The notes under the pieces are model-generated. The model saw only the letters and a list, made by a program, of their open reading frames with translations, had not been told where the DNA came from and did not search any database. From NCBI RefSeq assembly GCF_036021035.1, contig NZ_CP107930.1, forward strand, positions 3,658,001 through 3,722,000: 64,000 bases of DNA, written 5' to 3'. Below, piece after piece: positions 26,284 to 42,320 of the stretch. Every line of letters starts with the position of its first letter. The stretch's first letter is position 1. This DNA is from Kineococcus sp. NBC_00420. Lineage in GTDB: Bacteria > Actinomycetota > Actinomycetes > Actinomycetales > Kineococcaceae. The translations under genes were made by a program, and so were the position numbers.

Positions 26284-26332
26284 GACGGCCACAACACGTC
26301 GTCGCCCGAACCGCGGGCACCGAACGGCCGTC
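26284..26332 (+). promoter_or_regulatory. Structured leader of rplK-rplA, candidate L1 control site
   Basis: GACGGCC (26284-26290) pairs with GGCCGTC (26326-26332), enclosing a second stem GCCCG (26304-26308) with CGGGC (26314-26318) and unpaired purine-rich arms. A two-stem element with an internal loop just ahead of the ribosome site resembles r-protein L1 binding sites that regulate the L11 operon. The regulatory role is inferred. Confidence 0.5.
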
Positions 26333-26356
26333 ACGCATCCGAGGAAGGGATCGCTC

Positions 26357-26788
26357 ATGCCCCCCAAGAAGAAGGTCTCCGGGCTCATCAAGCTCCAGAT
26401 CAAGGCCGGCCAGGCGACCCCGGCCCCGCCGATCGGGCCCGCGCTCGGTCAGCACGGCGTGAACATCATGGAGTTCTGCAAGGCGTACAACGCGCAGACC
26501 GAGTCCCAGCGCGGCAACGTCATCCCGGTCGAGATCACGGTCTACGAGGACCGCTCGTTCACCTTCATCACCAAGACCCCGCCGGCCGCCGAGCTCATCA
26601 AGAAGGCTGCGGGCGTGGAGAAGGGCTCCGGCGAGCCCCACGTGAAGAAGGTCGCGAACCTCACCAACGCCCAGGTGCGTTCGATCGCGGAGCAGAAGCT
26701 GCAGGACCTCAACGCCAAGGACGTCGACATGGCCGCTCGCATCATCGCGGGCACCGCTCGGTCCATGGGCATCACCGTCTCCGACTGA
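26357..26788 (+). CDS. rplK: 50S ribosomal protein L11
   Basis: The 143-residue protein shows the L11 pattern: [34 protein letters not shown] in the N-terminal domain and the RNA-binding C-terminal domain with [22 protein letters not shown] and [14 protein letters not shown]. It forms the GTPase-associated stalk base with 23S rRNA and L10. ATG 26357 follows GAGGAAGGG. It starts the L11-L1 pair. Confidence 0.98.
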   Translation: MPPKKKVSGLIKLQIKAGQATPAPPIGPALGQHGVNIMEFCKAYNAQTESQRGNVIPVEITVYEDRSFTFITKTPPAAELIKKAAGVEKGSGEPHVKKVANLTNAQVRSIAEQKLQDLNAKDVDMAARIIAGTARSMGITVSD

Positions 26789-26879
26789 GCTGTCGCACCC
26801 GACACCCAGCGGTAGTTCCAGTGGCAGGGCCGCGCGCGGTCCGTTCGACCACGACCCTCAACGATCCAGAGGAGCAGAA

Positions 26880-27596
26880 GTGAAGCGCAGCAAGGGTTAC
26901 AAGGCCGCAGCCGAGAAGATCGACTTCGACGAGCTGTACGCACCGCTCGACGCCGTCAAGCTCGCCCGCGAGACGTCGCTGGTGAAGTACGACGCCACCG
27001 TCGAGGTCGCGTTCCGCCTCGGTGTGGACCCCCGCAAGGCCGACCAGATGGTCCGCGGCACCGTCAACCTGCCGCACGGCACCGGCAAGACCGCCCGCGT
27101 GCTGGTCTTCGCCGTCGGTGACCGCGCCGCGCAGGCCGAGGCCGCCGGCGCCGACATCGTCGGTGGCGACGAGCTCATCGACGAGGTCGCCAAGGGGCGC
27201 CTCGACTTCGACGCCGCCGTCGCGACCCCGGACCTCATGGGCAAGGTCGGTCGTCTGGGCAAGGTGCTGGGCCCCCGTGGTCTGATGCCGAACCCGAAGA
27301 CCGGCACCGTGACCATGGACGTCGCCAAGGCCGTCACGGAGATCAAGGGCGGGAAGATCGAGTTCCGCACCGACAAGCACGCCAACCTGCACTTCGTCAT
27401 CGGCAAGGCGAGCTTCGACGACACCCAGCTCGTCGAGAACTACTCCGCCGCGCTCGACGAGGTGCTGCGCCTCAAGCCGTCCTCCTCCAAGGGCCGCTAC
27501 CTGCGCAAGGCCACCATCACCACCACGATGGGCCCGGGCGTGCCGGTCGACCCCGCGCTGACCCGCAACCTCACCGGGGAGGCGACCGTCAACTGA
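26880..27596 (+). CDS. rplA: 50S ribosomal protein L1
   Basis: The 238-residue two-domain protein carries the L1 signature ([24 protein letters not shown]) and [13 protein letters not shown]. It builds the mobile stalk at the E site and commonly represses its own operon by binding the mRNA leader. GTG 26880 sits after AGAGGAGCAG. A 91-nt gap separates it from rplK. Confidence 0.98.
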   Translation: MKRSKGYKAAAEKIDFDELYAPLDAVKLARETSLVKYDATVEVAFRLGVDPRKADQMVRGTVNLPHGTGKTARVLVFAVGDRAAQAEAAGADIVGGDELIDEVAKGRLDFDAAVATPDLMGKVGRLGKVLGPRGLMPNPKTGTVTMDVAKAVTEIKGGKIEFRTDKHANLHFVIGKASFDDTQLVENYSAALDEVLRLKPSSSKGRYLRKATITTTMGPGVPVDPALTRNLTGEATVN

Positions 27597-27615
27597 CGCG
27601 TCGCTGAACCACCCC

Positions 27616-27652
27616 GCAGGGGCGGGATCCCGTTCCGGGGTCCCGCCCCTGC
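27616..27652 (+). terminator. Terminator-like hairpin after rplA
   Basis: A 15-bp stem (27616-27630 with 27638-27652, one wobble pair) with a 7-base loop follows the rplA stop by 19 bases. No T-run follows. It separates the L11 and L10 operons. Confidence 0.6.
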
Positions 27653-27685
27653 GTCGTGCGGTCAGGACCACCCGTCCACGGCGTG

Positions 27686-27691
27686 TAGTCT
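27686..27691 (+). promoter_or_regulatory. Probable -10 of the rplJ-rplL promoter
   Basis: TAGTCT (27686-27691) precedes the conserved start of the L10 leader by about 8 bases and matches the -10 of the rpsL promoter in this window. No good -35 is visible 17-19 bp upstream. Confidence 0.45.
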
Positions 27692-27698
27692 TGTCCAG

Positions 27699-27858
27699 TA
27701 CCGAAGACCGCCGGTCGCTACCCACACCTCTGGTGCAGAACCTCTGGTGCTGGTAGCTGAAGGCCCCGCAGTGCGGGCGACCTGCGCAGGTGAGCAAGAG
27801 CTTCGATCGTGGCCCTGGTGGCCGCCCTCCGACGCCCCGCGCACCTGCGCCGGGGCGT
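27699..27858 (+). ncRNA. L10 leader with terminator/antiterminator
   Basis: This roughly 160-nt leader holds the CCGAAGACCGCCGG start and the CTCTGGTGC repeats of actinobacterial L10 leaders, where the L10(L12)4 complex binds. Near the end, ACGCCCCG (27832-27839) and CGGGGCGT (27851-27858) form a terminator stem followed by a T-rich stretch. Its loop CACCTGCGC (27842-27850) is exactly complementary to GCGCAGGTG (27784-27792), so the two structures exclude each other. Autoregulation by L10 is established for this leader class; the attenuation mechanism here is inferred. Apart from the leader, the 315-nt gap between rplA and rplJ holds only the promoter and the preceding hairpin. Confidence 0.75.
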
Positions 27859-27911
27859 TTCGTGCTTTCGGGGTCGACCGGTTTCCCCCGAGACGAGGAA
27901 GGAGGGCACAC

Positions 27912-28484
27912 ATGCCGAAGCCCAGGAACATCGCCGCCGTGAAGCAACTCACGGCTCTGTTCCAGGAGTCCAACGCCGCGGTGCTCACCGAGTACCGGGG
28001 GTTGTCCGTCGCGCAGCTCACGAACCTGCGGACGGCGCTGGGTCCTGACACGACCTACGCGGTCCTGAAGAACACGCTGACCAGCATCGCCGCGAAGGAG
28101 GCCGGAGTCACGGCCTTCGAGGGGCAGCTGTCCGGCCCCTCCGCGATCGCCTTCATCACCGGTGACCCGGTGGAGGCGGCCAAGGGTCTGCGTGACTTCG
28201 CCAAGGCCAACCCCCAGCTGATCGTCAAGAGCGGCGTGCTCGACGGCCGCGCGATCAGCGCCGACGACGTCAAGGCCCTGGCCGACCTGGAGTCCCGCGA
28301 GGTTCTCCTCTCCAAGGTCGCCGGTGTCCTCAAGGCCACCCAGTCGAAGGCCGCGTCGCTGTTCCAGGCGCCGCTGTCCAAGACCGTCCGCACCGTGGAA
28401 GCGTTGCGGGAGAAGCAGGCTGCGGGCGCCCCCGCAGAGGCTGCTGCGGACGAGGCCCCCGTGGCCGAGACCGTGGACGCCTGA
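27912..28484 (+). CDS. rplJ: 50S ribosomal protein L10
   Basis: The 190-residue protein has the N-terminal rRNA-binding domain ([42 protein letters not shown]) and a C-terminal helix for L7/L12 dimers, ending in an Ala/Glu-rich tail. It anchors the L12 stalk and represses its operon through the leader above. ATG 27912 follows GAGGAAGGAGGG. Confidence 0.98.
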   Translation: MPKPRNIAAVKQLTALFQESNAAVLTEYRGLSVAQLTNLRTALGPDTTYAVLKNTLTSIAAKEAGVTAFEGQLSGPSAIAFITGDPVEAAKGLRDFAKANPQLIVKSGVLDGRAISADDVKALADLESREVLLSKVAGVLKATQSKAASLFQAPLSKTVRTVEALREKQAAGAPAEAAADEAPVAETVDA

Positions 28485-28554
28485 GCTCCCAGCTCCCACC
28501 CCCCTGCCCGCGCAGCGAACCGCGGGACCCACACACTCAGGAAGGACCGCCCTC

Positions 28555-28938
28555 ATGGCGAAGCTCAGCACCGACGAGCTGCTCGACGCGTTCAAGGAAC
28601 TCACCCTCATCGAGCTCTCCGAGTTCGTGAAGAAGTTCGAGGAGACCTTCGACGTCACCGCCGCCGCCCCCGTGGCGATGGCCGGTGGCCCGGTCGCCGG
28701 CGCGCCGGCCGAGGCTGCTGAAGAGCAGTCCGAGTTCGACGTCATCCTCGAGGCCGCTGGTGACAAGAAGATCGGTGTCATCAAGGAGGTCCGCGCGCTG
28801 ACCTCCCTCGGCCTCAAGGAGGCCAAGGACCTCGTCGACGGTGCCCCCAAGCCCGTCCTCGAGAAGGTCGCCAAGGACGCTGCCGAGAAGGCCAAGGCCC
28901 AGCTCGAAGCCGCTGGCGCCACCGTCACCCTCAAGTGA
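28555..28938 (+). CDS. rplL: 50S ribosomal protein L7/L12
   Basis: The 127-residue stalk protein has the dimerising N-terminal domain ([22 protein letters not shown]), an Ala/Gly/Pro-rich hinge and the factor-binding C-terminal domain ([39 protein letters not shown]). It recruits EF-Tu and EF-G. ATG 28555 follows AGGAAGGA. Confidence 0.98.
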   Translation: MAKLSTDELLDAFKELTLIELSEFVKKFEETFDVTAAAPVAMAGGPVAGAPAEAAEEQSEFDVILEAAGDKKIGVIKEVRALTSLGLKEAKDLVDGAPKPVLEKVAKDAAEKAKAQLEAAGATVTLK

Positions 28939-28972
28939 CCCCCGCCCGGGGCTGACCCGGGTCGCTACGCCC

Positions 28973-29006
28973 CAGGGGCGGTCGGACCTCGGTCCGGCCG
29001 CCCCTG
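28973..29006 (+). terminator. Strong hairpin between rplL and rpoB
   Basis: A near-perfect 16-bp inverted repeat (28973-28988 with 28991-29006) has a tiny centre, so the true loop takes a pair or two from the stem. It lies 34 bases after rplL and well ahead of the rpoB promoter. It may attenuate rplJL readthrough into rpoB, lowering polymerase relative to stalk protein. Confidence 0.65.
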
Positions 29007-29214
29007 CGGCGTTCCCGGACGACTTCCGGGGCCGGTTCGGCGAGTTGCCCACACGCCCGGGGGGTCGCCTTGACGCGGACGCGTCGGGGGGACATCCTCA
29101 TCTCGGTCGTCAACACGACCGCCTGCTCGTCCCGACACCGTCGTCGGGGCCGACGTCGCCGTCGGGGGGCTCGCGGTCACCGGCGCGCGGCGCCCGGATC
29201 GCCAGATCCGGGGG

Positions 29215-29244
29215 TTGGACAGTCGTGCCCATCGGGGGTACTCT
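29215..29244 (+). promoter_or_regulatory. Promoter of rpoB-rpoC
   Basis: TTGGAC (29215-29220) and TACTCT (29239-29244) are 18 bp apart, leaving an untranslated leader of about 95 nt. It is one of the best sigma70-type promoters here. The rest of the 409-nt gap between rplL and rpoB holds only the preceding hairpin and no gene. Confidence 0.75.
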
Positions 29245-29347
29245 GCTGTTTTGCGCTGCCCAGAGTCATATAGCCGGTCGTCGCCGTGGGAACGACCGAG
29301 CGGGGCGGGTAGTGCACAGAGTTCGCAGGCCCGTGGAAGGACCACTC

Positions 29348-32848
<3,501 letters not shown>

Positions 32849-32854
32849 CGGGGT

Positions 32855-32882
32855 GCGGGCCGGGGGAGTACCCCCGGCCCGC
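32855..32882 (+). terminator. Hairpin between rpoB and rpoC
   Basis: A perfect 12-bp stem (32855-32866 with 32871-32882) with loop AGTA starts 6 bases after the rpoB stop. No T-run follows and rpoC clearly belongs to the same operon, so it more likely protects or processes the mRNA than ends it. Confidence 0.45.
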
Positions 32883-32962
32883 CACCGCCGGACGAACGGA
32901 GCCCCTGAGGGGTTCCACGGACAGAGTCAGACCTCGGAACACACGACAGAAAGAAGATTCCG

Positions 32963-36844
<3,882 letters not shown>

Positions 36845-36855
36845 GCAGTCCCACC

Positions 36856-36897
36856 GGGCCGTTCCCCTCCCCCCGCAGCGGGGGAGGGGAACGGCCC
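36856..36897 (+). terminator. Terminator-like hairpin after rpoC
   Basis: A perfect 18-bp stem (36856-36873 with 36880-36897) with a 6-base loop lies 12 bases after rpoC and can be lengthened by outer GCAG/CTGC pairs. It lacks a T-run, but its size and place before the rpsL promoter argue for termination. Confidence 0.65.
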
Positions 36898-36933
36898 CTC
36901 GGTGGGGGCTGCCCGAGCGTCCCCCACCTCGTT

Positions 36934-36963
36934 TTGACCATCGCCAGACGCGGCGGGTAGTCT
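36934..36963 (+). promoter_or_regulatory. Promoter of rpsL-rpsG-fusA-tuf
   Basis: TTGACC (36934-36939) and TAGTCT (36958-36963) are separated by 18 bp, the best sigma70-type match in the window. Transcription should begin near 36970, giving a leader of about 170 nt. Confidence 0.8.
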
Positions 36964-37034
36964 CGTGTCCGCTTGACACGAGCGCGCCCGCAGCCCGGTG
37001 ACAGGACGTCACCACCGCGGGACCTCGACCGAAC

Positions 37035-37058
37035 GACACGCCCGACCTCGTGGGTCGG
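37035..37058 (+). promoter_or_regulatory. Conserved leader hairpin ahead of rpsL
   Basis: The segment GACACG-CCCGACC-TCGT-GGGTCGG folds into a 7-bp hairpin with a short loop. Apart from one loop base it is the same as the segment at 41905-41928 ahead of rpsJ, although the surrounding leaders differ. It is probably a shared regulatory or RNA-processing element of the two operons. Confidence 0.6.
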
Positions 37059-37140
37059 CGGGGGTCGAGCGCCGCCCACGACGGGTAGCGCGTCCCGATG
37101 ACATCAGCCGACACACAAGATCGAAAAAGACGGAGACAGG

Positions 37141-37515
37141 GTGCCCACCATCCAGCAGCTGGTCCGCAAGGGCCGGGAGGACAAGGTCGTCAAGACCAAG
37201 ACGCCCGCCCTGAAGGGCAGCCCGCAGCGACGCGGCGTGTGCACGCGCGTGTACACAACGACCCCGAAGAAGCCGAACTCGGCTCTGCGCAAGGTCGCCC
37301 GCGTCAAGCTGACGAGCGGCATCGAGGTCACCGCCTACATCCCGGGCGTCGGCCACAACCTCCAGGAGCACTCGATGGTCCTGGTGCGTGGCGGTCGAGT
37401 GAAGGACCTCCCCGGTGTCCGCTACAAGATCGTCCGCGGGTCGCTCGACACGCAGGGCGTGAAGAACCGCAAGCAGGCCCGCAGCCGCTACGGCGCGAAG
37501 AAGGAGAAGAGCTGA
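37141..37515 (+). CDS. rpsL: 30S ribosomal protein S12
   Basis: The 124-residue protein has the S12 core [18 protein letters not shown] and [17 protein letters not shown], with the lysines whose change gives streptomycin resistance both wild type. It lies in the decoding centre. GTG 37141 is 5 bases after GGAGACAGG. Its stop is followed by rpsG after 1 base, so the two are coupled. Confidence 0.98.
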   Translation: MPTIQQLVRKGREDKVVKTKTPALKGSPQRRGVCTRVYTTTPKKPNSALRKVARVKLTSGIEVTAYIPGVGHNLQEHSMVLVRGGRVKDLPGVRYKIVRGSLDTQGVKNRKQARSRYGAKKEKS

Positions 37516-37516
37516 C

Positions 37517-37987
37517 ATGCCGCGCAAGGGCCCCGCACCCAAGCGTCCCCTCGTGGTGGACCCCGTCTACCAGTCTCCCCTGGTGACGCAGCTCGTGAAC
37601 AAGATCCTCCTCGACGGGAAGAAGTCCGTCGCCGAGTCCATCGTCTACGGCGCGCTCGAGGGCGCCCGTGAGAAGACCGGTGGCGACCCCGTCGTCGTGC
37701 TGAAGCGCGCGCTGGACAACGTCAAGCCTGCGATCGAGGTCAAGTCCCGCCGCGTCGGTGGTTCGACCTACCAGGTGCCCATCGAGGTGCGCCCCACGCG
37801 TTCCACGACGCTGGCGCTGCGCTGGCTCGTGGGCTACTCGCGTCAGCGTCGCGAGAAGACGATGACCGAGCGTCTGCTCAACGAGATCCTGGACGCCTCG
37901 AACGGCCTCGGTGCCGCGGTGAAGCGTCGCGAGGACACCCACAAGATGGCCGAGTCGAACCGGGCCTTCGCGCACTACCGCTGGTGA
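37517..37987 (+). CDS. rpsG: 30S ribosomal protein S7
   Basis: The 156-residue protein matches S7 throughout: [50 protein letters not shown] and NRAFAHYRW at the end. It nucleates head assembly of the small subunit at the mRNA exit. ATG 37517 lies 1 base after the rpsL stop. Confidence 0.98.
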   Translation: MPRKGPAPKRPLVVDPVYQSPLVTQLVNKILLDGKKSVAESIVYGALEGAREKTGGDPVVVLKRALDNVKPAIEVKSRRVGGSTYQVPIEVRPTRSTTLALRWLVGYSRQRREKTMTERLLNEILDASNGLGAAVKRREDTHKMAESNRAFAHYRW

Positions 37988-38067
37988 CCCCAGCGCCTGG
38001 CACGGTCGGTTCGTCCGACCGTGCCGGCCGACTCACCCCCTCGATCCCAGGGAAGAGGCAGTAAACC

Positions 38068-40170
38068 GTGGCACAGGACGTGCTGACGGACCTGACCAAG
38101 GTCCGCAACATCGGCATCATGGCTCACATCGACGCCGGCAAGACCACGACGACGGAGCGGATCCTCTTCTACACGGGGATCAACTACAAGATCGGCGAAG
38201 TGCACGACGGCGCGGCCACGATGGACTGGATGGCGCAGGAGCAGGAGCGGGGCATCACCATCACCTCCGCAGCCACCACCTGCTTCTGGGAGGGCACCCA
38301 GATCAACATCATCGACACCCCGGGCCACGTGGACTTCACGGTCGAGGTCGAGCGCTCGCTGCGCGTCCTCGACGGCGCGGTCGCCGTCTTCGACGGCAAG
38401 GAAGGTGTCGAACCGCAGTCCGAGACGGTGTGGCGGCAGGCGGACAAGTACGACGTCCCCCGCATCTGCTTCGTCAACAAGATGGACAAGCTGGGCGCCG
38501 ACTTCTTCTTCACCGTCGACACCATCAAGGACCGCCTCGGTGCGGAACCCCTCGTGATGCAGCTCCCGATCGGTGCCGAGAACACGTTCTCCGGCATGAT
38601 CGACCTCGTCTACATGCGTGCCCTCACGTGGCACGGTGAGGTCCAGATCGGTGCGGACTACACCGTCGAGGAGATCCCGGCCGACCTGCAGGAGCAGGCC
38701 GAGGAGTACCACGCGAAGCTCGTCGAGCGCGTCGCGGAGACCGACGAGGCCCTCCTGGAGAAGTACCTCGGCGGCGAGGAGATCACGCCCGAGGAGATTA
38801 AGGCTGCGGTTCGCAAGCTGACGATCAACTCCGAGCTGTACCCGATCTTCTGCGGCTCCGCGTTCAAGAACAAGGGCGTGCAGCCCATGCTCGACGCGGT
38901 CATCGACTACCTGCCCTCGCCGCTCGACGTGAAGCCGATGGTGGGTCACAAGGTCGGCGACGAGTCCGTCGAGATCATCCGCAAGCCCGACGCGACGGAG
39001 CCGTTCTCGGCTCTGGCGTTCAAGGTCGCGGCACACCCCTTCTTCGGCAAGCTGACCTACGTCCGGGTGTACTCCGGCGTGGTCGCGGCCGGCTCCGCGG
39101 TCGTGAACTCGACCAAGGGGAAGAAGGAGCGCATCGGGAAGCTCTTCCAGATGCACTCCAACAAGGAGAACCCCGTGGACGAGGCCCGTGCGGGTCACAT
39201 CTACGCGATGATCGGCCTGAAGGAGACGACGACCGGGGACACCCTCTCCGACGCCGCCCAGCAGGTCGTCCTCGAGTCGATGACCTTCCCGGAGCCCGTG
39301 ATCTCGGTCGCCATCGAGCCGAAGACCAAGGGCGACCAGGAGAAGCTCGGTACCGCGATCCAGCGCCTGGCCGAAGAGGACCCGACCTTCCAGGTCGAGC
39401 TCGACCAGGAGACCGGTCAGACGATCATCAAGGGGATGGGCGAGCTCCACCTCGACATCCTCGTCGACCGGATGAAGCGCGAGTACAAGGTCGAGGCCAA
39501 CGTCGGCAAGCCCCAGGTGGCTTACCGCGAGACCATCCGTCGGGCGGTCCTCAAGGAGGACTACGTCCACAAGAAGCAGACGGGTGGTTCGGGCCAGTAC
39601 GCGAAGGTCCAGGTCTCGATCGAGCCGATGGACACCGCTGACGGCACGTTCTACGAGTTCGTGAACGCCGTCACCGGTGGCCGTGTCCCGCGTGAGTACA
39701 TCCCCTCCGTGGACCAGGGCATCCAGGAAGCCATGCAGGAGGGTGTCGTCGCGGGTTACCCGCTCGTCGGCATCAAGGCCTCCCTCAACGACGGTGCGGC
39801 GCACGACGTCGACTCGTCGGAGATGGCCTTCAAGATCGCCGGCAAGATGGTTCTGCGCGAAGCTGTCCGCAAGGCGCAGCCCGTGCTCCTCGAGCCGGTC
39901 ATGGCCGTCGAGGTGCGCACGCCCGCCGACTACATGGGCGAAGTCATCGGCGACCTGAACTCCCGCCGTGGGCAGATCGAGTCCATGGACGACGTCAGCG
40001 GGGCCAAGCTCGTCAAGGCCACCGTCCCGTTGTCGGAGATGTTCGGCTACGTCGGCGACCTCCGGTCCAAGACCCAGGGCCGCGCGGTCTACTCGATGCA
40101 GTTCTCCAACTACGCTGAAGTTCCGCGGAACGTGGCGGAAGAGATCGTCAAGAAGGTCCGCGGGGAATGA
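38068..40170 (+). CDS. fusA: Elongation factor G
   Basis: The 700-residue GTPase has G1 [15 protein letters not shown], switch [11 protein letters not shown]4 NKMD and the domain IV loop GGSGQYAKV region and LEPVMAVEV core of domain V. It drives ribosomal translocation. GTG 38068 follows AGGGAAGAGG. It is the third gene of the str operon. Confidence 0.98.
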   Translation: MAQDVLTDLTKVRNIGIMAHIDAGKTTTTERILFYTGINYKIGEVHDGAATMDWMAQEQERGITITSAATTCFWEGTQINIIDTPGHVDFTVEVERSLRVLDGAVAVFDGKEGVEPQSETVWRQADKYDVPRICFVNKMDKLGADFFFTVDTIKDRLGAEPLVMQLPIGAENTFSGMIDLVYMRALTWHGEVQIGADYTVEEIPADLQEQAEEYHAKLVERVAETDEALLEKYLGGEEITPEEIKAAVRKLTINSELYPIFCGSAFKNKGVQPMLDAVIDYLPSPLDVKPMVGHKVGDESVEIIRKPDATEPFSALAFKVAAHPFFGKLTYVRVYSGVVAAGSAVVNSTKGKKERIGKLFQMHSNKENPVDEARAGHIYAMIGLKETTTGDTLSDAAQQVVLESMTFPEPVISVAIEPKTKGDQEKLGTAIQRLAEEDPTFQVELDQETGQTIIKGMGELHLDILVDRMKREYKVEANVGKPQVAYRETIRRAVLKEDYVHKKQTGGSGQYAKVQVSIEPMDTADGTFYEFVNAVTGGRVPREYIPSVDQGIQEAMQEGVVAGYPLVGIKASLNDGAAHDVDSSEMAFKIAGKMVLREAVRKAQPVLLEPVMAVEVRTPADYMGEVIGDLNSRRGQIESMDDVSGAKLVKATVPLSEMFGYVGDLRSKTQGRAVYSMQFSNYAEVPRNVAEEIVKKVRGE

Positions 40171-40188
40171 CCCGCTCCTGACAGACCC

Positions 40189-40218
40189 GGGGGAGCGGTC
40201 CACCAGGACCGCTTCCCC
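40189..40218 (+). terminator. Hairpin between fusA and tuf
   Basis: A 13-bp stem (40189-40201 with 40206-40218, one G-T pair) with loop ACCA follows fusA by 18 bases. With no T-run it may limit rather than stop transcription into tuf. Confidence 0.5.
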
Positions 40219-40327
40219 ACCCTGCACGACCCCTGGACCACCACCGCGTGGGCCAGTGACCAGCCAGGTCACCCACCCACCCGTTGACCGGGTCGGGAAG
40301 AAAACGATAGTCCGAGGAGGACCCCCA

Positions 40328-41521
40328 GTGGCGAAGGCGAAGTTCGAGCGGACCAAGCCGCACGTCAACATCGGCACGATTGGTCACATCGACCACGGGA
40401 AGACGACGTTGACCGCGGCGATCACCCGCGTGCTGCACGACAAGTTCCCGGAGCTGAACAAGGCCTCGGCGTTCGACCAGATCGACAAGGCCCCTGAGGA
40501 ACGTCAGCGCGGCATCACGATCTCGATCGCACACGTCGAGTACCAGACCGAGGCGCGTCACTACGCCCACGTCGACTGCCCGGGTCACGCGGACTACATC
40601 AAGAACATGATCACGGGTGCGGCCCAGATGGACGGTGCGATCCTCGTGGTCGCGGCGACCGACGGCCCGATGCCGCAGACCAAGGAGCACGTCATCCTGG
40701 CCCGCCAGGTCGGCGTTCCCTACATCGTGGTCGCGCTGAACAAGGCCGACATGGTCGAGGACGAGGAACTCCTCGAGCTCGTCGAGATGGAGGTGCGTGA
40801 GCTCCTCACGTCCTACGAGTTCCCCGGTGACGACCTCCCCGTCGTCCGCGTCTCGGCGCTGAAGGCGCTCGAGGGCGACGCCGAGTGGGGCGAGAAGCTC
40901 ATGGAGCTCATGGACGCGGTCGACACCGCGATCCCCGAGCCCGAGCGCGCCATCGACCAGCCGTTCCTGATGCCGATCGAAGACGTCTTCACGATCACCG
41001 GCCGCGGCACCGTCGTGACCGGGCGCATCGAGCGTGGCGTCCTGAACGTCAACCAGGAGGTCGAGGTCGTCGGCATCCGTCCGACGTCCGCCAAGACCAC
41101 CGTGACCAGCATCGAGATGTTCAACAAGATGCTGGACAGCGGCCAGGCCGGCGACAACGCCGCCCTGCTCCTGCGTGGCCTCAAGCGTGACGACGTCGAG
41201 CGCGGCCAGGTCGTGGTCAAGCCCGGCAGCATCACGCCGCACACCGAGTTCGAGGGCCAGGCGTACATCCTGTCCAAGGACGAGGGTGGCCGTCACACGC
41301 CGTTCTACAACAACTACCGTCCGCAGTTCTACTTCCGGACGACCGACGTCACCGGCGTCGTCTCGCTGCCCGAGGGCACCGAGATGGTCATGCCCGGCGA
41401 CAACACTGAGATGAAGGTCGACCTCATCCAGCCGATCGCCATGGAAGAGGGCCTGAAGTTCGCCATCCGTGAAGGTGGCCGCACCGTCGGCGCCGGCCGG
41501 GTCGTGAAGATCCTCAAGTGA
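40328..41521 (+). CDS. tuf: Elongation factor Tu
   Basis: The 397-residue GTPase has G1 [22 protein letters not shown] and domains 2 and 3 ending in [14 protein letters not shown]. It delivers aminoacyl-tRNA to the ribosome. GTG 40328 follows the strong GAGGAGG site. It is the last gene of the str operon. Confidence 0.99.
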   Translation: MAKAKFERTKPHVNIGTIGHIDHGKTTLTAAITRVLHDKFPELNKASAFDQIDKAPEERQRGITISIAHVEYQTEARHYAHVDCPGHADYIKNMITGAAQMDGAILVVAATDGPMPQTKEHVILARQVGVPYIVVALNKADMVEDEELLELVEMEVRELLTSYEFPGDDLPVVRVSALKALEGDAEWGEKLMELMDAVDTAIPEPERAIDQPFLMPIEDVFTITGRGTVVTGRIERGVLNVNQEVEVVGIRPTSAKTTVTSIEMFNKMLDSGQAGDNAALLLRGLKRDDVERGQVVVKPGSITPHTEFEGQAYILSKDEGGRHTPFYNNYRPQFYFRTTDVTGVVSLPEGTEMVMPGDNTEMKVDLIQPIAMEEGLKFAIREGGRTVGAGRVVKILK

Positions 41522-41528
41522 GTTGATC

Positions 41529-41557
41529 CGTCGGGGGAGGTCCACCCTCTCCCGACG
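41529..41557 (+). terminator. First hairpin after tuf
   Basis: An 11-bp stem (41529-41539 with 41547-41557, one wobble pair) and a 7-base loop start 8 bases after the tuf stop. With the next hairpin it makes a tandem terminator-like region. Confidence 0.5.
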
Positions 41558-41576
41558 GGACGCTCCGCCAGACGGA

Positions 41577-41602
41577 GGGGCGGGTCCACTCGGACCCGCC
41601 CC
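41577..41602 (+). terminator. Second hairpin after tuf
   Basis: A perfect 11-bp stem (41577-41587 with 41592-41602) with loop ACTC is followed by TTCGTCGT. Together with the first hairpin it probably ends the str operon. Confidence 0.6.
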
Positions 41603-41668
41603 TTCGTCGTGCAGCGCAACGCGTTGCAGACCACGCAGTAGCCACCACCGTTGCTGCCGCTGACTCGA

Positions 41669-41699
41669 TTCGCCAACGGCCCCCTCCGTCTGGCAAACT
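41669..41699 (+). promoter_or_regulatory. Possible promoter of the S10 operon
   Basis: CAAACT (41694-41699) resembles a -10, with TTCGCC (41669-41674) 19 bp before as a weak -35. The hairpin at 41718 begins about 12 bases after the expected start. A perfect 12-bp palindrome GCAACGCGTTGC (41616-41627) lies upstream. Confidence 0.4.
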
Positions 41700-41717
41700 G
41701 TCGGAGTTGCCGCGCCG

Positions 41718-41766
41718 CTGGTCCGCGCCTGGATCACGATTCCACCCGATCCGGGGACCGGACCAG
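41718..41766 (+). promoter_or_regulatory. Structured 5' part of the S10 leader
   Basis: CTGGTCCG (41718-41725) pairs with CGGACCAG (41759-41766) and encloses GGATC (41731-41735) with GATCC (41748-41752). It is the first folded element of a roughly 290-nt untranslated leader with no gene inside. Control by a ribosomal protein such as L4 is a reasonable guess only. The rest of the 476-nt gap between tuf and rpsJ holds the two hairpins after tuf, the possible promoter and the shared motif at 41904. Confidence 0.45.
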
Positions 41767-41903
41767 GACCACGGAGCGTCAACCGCGAACGTCGAACGTC
41801 TCGTACGGGCGGCGGACGGTTCACCTGGACCTCCAGGGCAACCTGAACAGGACGACAGGACCAATCCGGGCAACCGGGAGACGGTGAAGATCGTGCGAAA
41901 GCG

Positions 41904-41928
41904 CGACACGCCCGACCTCGGGGGTCGG
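41904..41928 (+). promoter_or_regulatory. Conserved leader hairpin ahead of rpsJ, shared with rpsL
   Basis: The segment has the same CGACACG lead, CCCGACC/GGGTCGG stem and loop as the element at 37035, differing in one loop base. It lies about 70 nt before rpsJ, compared with about 80 nt before rpsL, so its distance from the coding region is similar. This points to a common control or processing element. Confidence 0.6.
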
Positions 41929-41997
41929 AGCACCAGCAGGTGCACCGCGCCGTGCGCGAGTCAGTAGCGGTACGAAGAGAGAGAGTCAGACGACGCC

Positions 41998-42306
41998 ATG
42001 GCGGGACAGAAGATCCGCATCAGGCTCAAGGCCTACGACCACGAGGTCATCGACAGTTCGGCGCGCAAGATCGTCGACACGGTGACCCGGACGGGCGCCT
42101 CGGTCGCTGGGCCCGTGCCGCTGCCGACCGAGAAGAACGTCTACTGCGTCATCCGCTCGCCGCACAAGTACAAGGACAGCCGCGAGCACTTCGAGATGCG
42201 CACACACAAGCGCCTCATCGACATCATCGACCCCACGCCGAAGACCGTCGACTCGCTCATGCGACTCGACCTCCCGGCCGGTGTCGACATCGAGATCAAG
42301 CTCTGA
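41998..42306 (+). CDS. rpsJ: 30S ribosomal protein S10
   Basis: The 102-residue protein matches S10 fully ([53 protein letters not shown]). It is part of the small-subunit head and, as NusE, of antitermination complexes with NusG and NusB. ATG 41998 follows a GAGAGAGAG stretch. It opens the S10 operon. Confidence 0.98.
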   Translation: MAGQKIRIRLKAYDHEVIDSSARKIVDTVTRTGASVAGPVPLPTEKNVYCVIRSPHKYKDSREHFEMRTHKRLIDIIDPTPKTVDSLMRLDLPAGVDIEIKL

Positions 42307-42320
42307 GGGATTCCAACACC

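Noticed and set aside
27726-27751. Direct repeat of CCTCTGGTGC in the L10 leader as a mobile or CRISPR-like repeat
   Set aside because: Only two copies exist, and they fall in the part of the leader that folds as the r-protein binding site.
40284-40313. TTGACC and TAGTCC with an 18-bp spacer before tuf
   Set aside because: The boxes match the other promoters, but the start would fall inside the tuf ribosome site at about 40320, leaving almost no leader. Probably chance, though not fully excluded.
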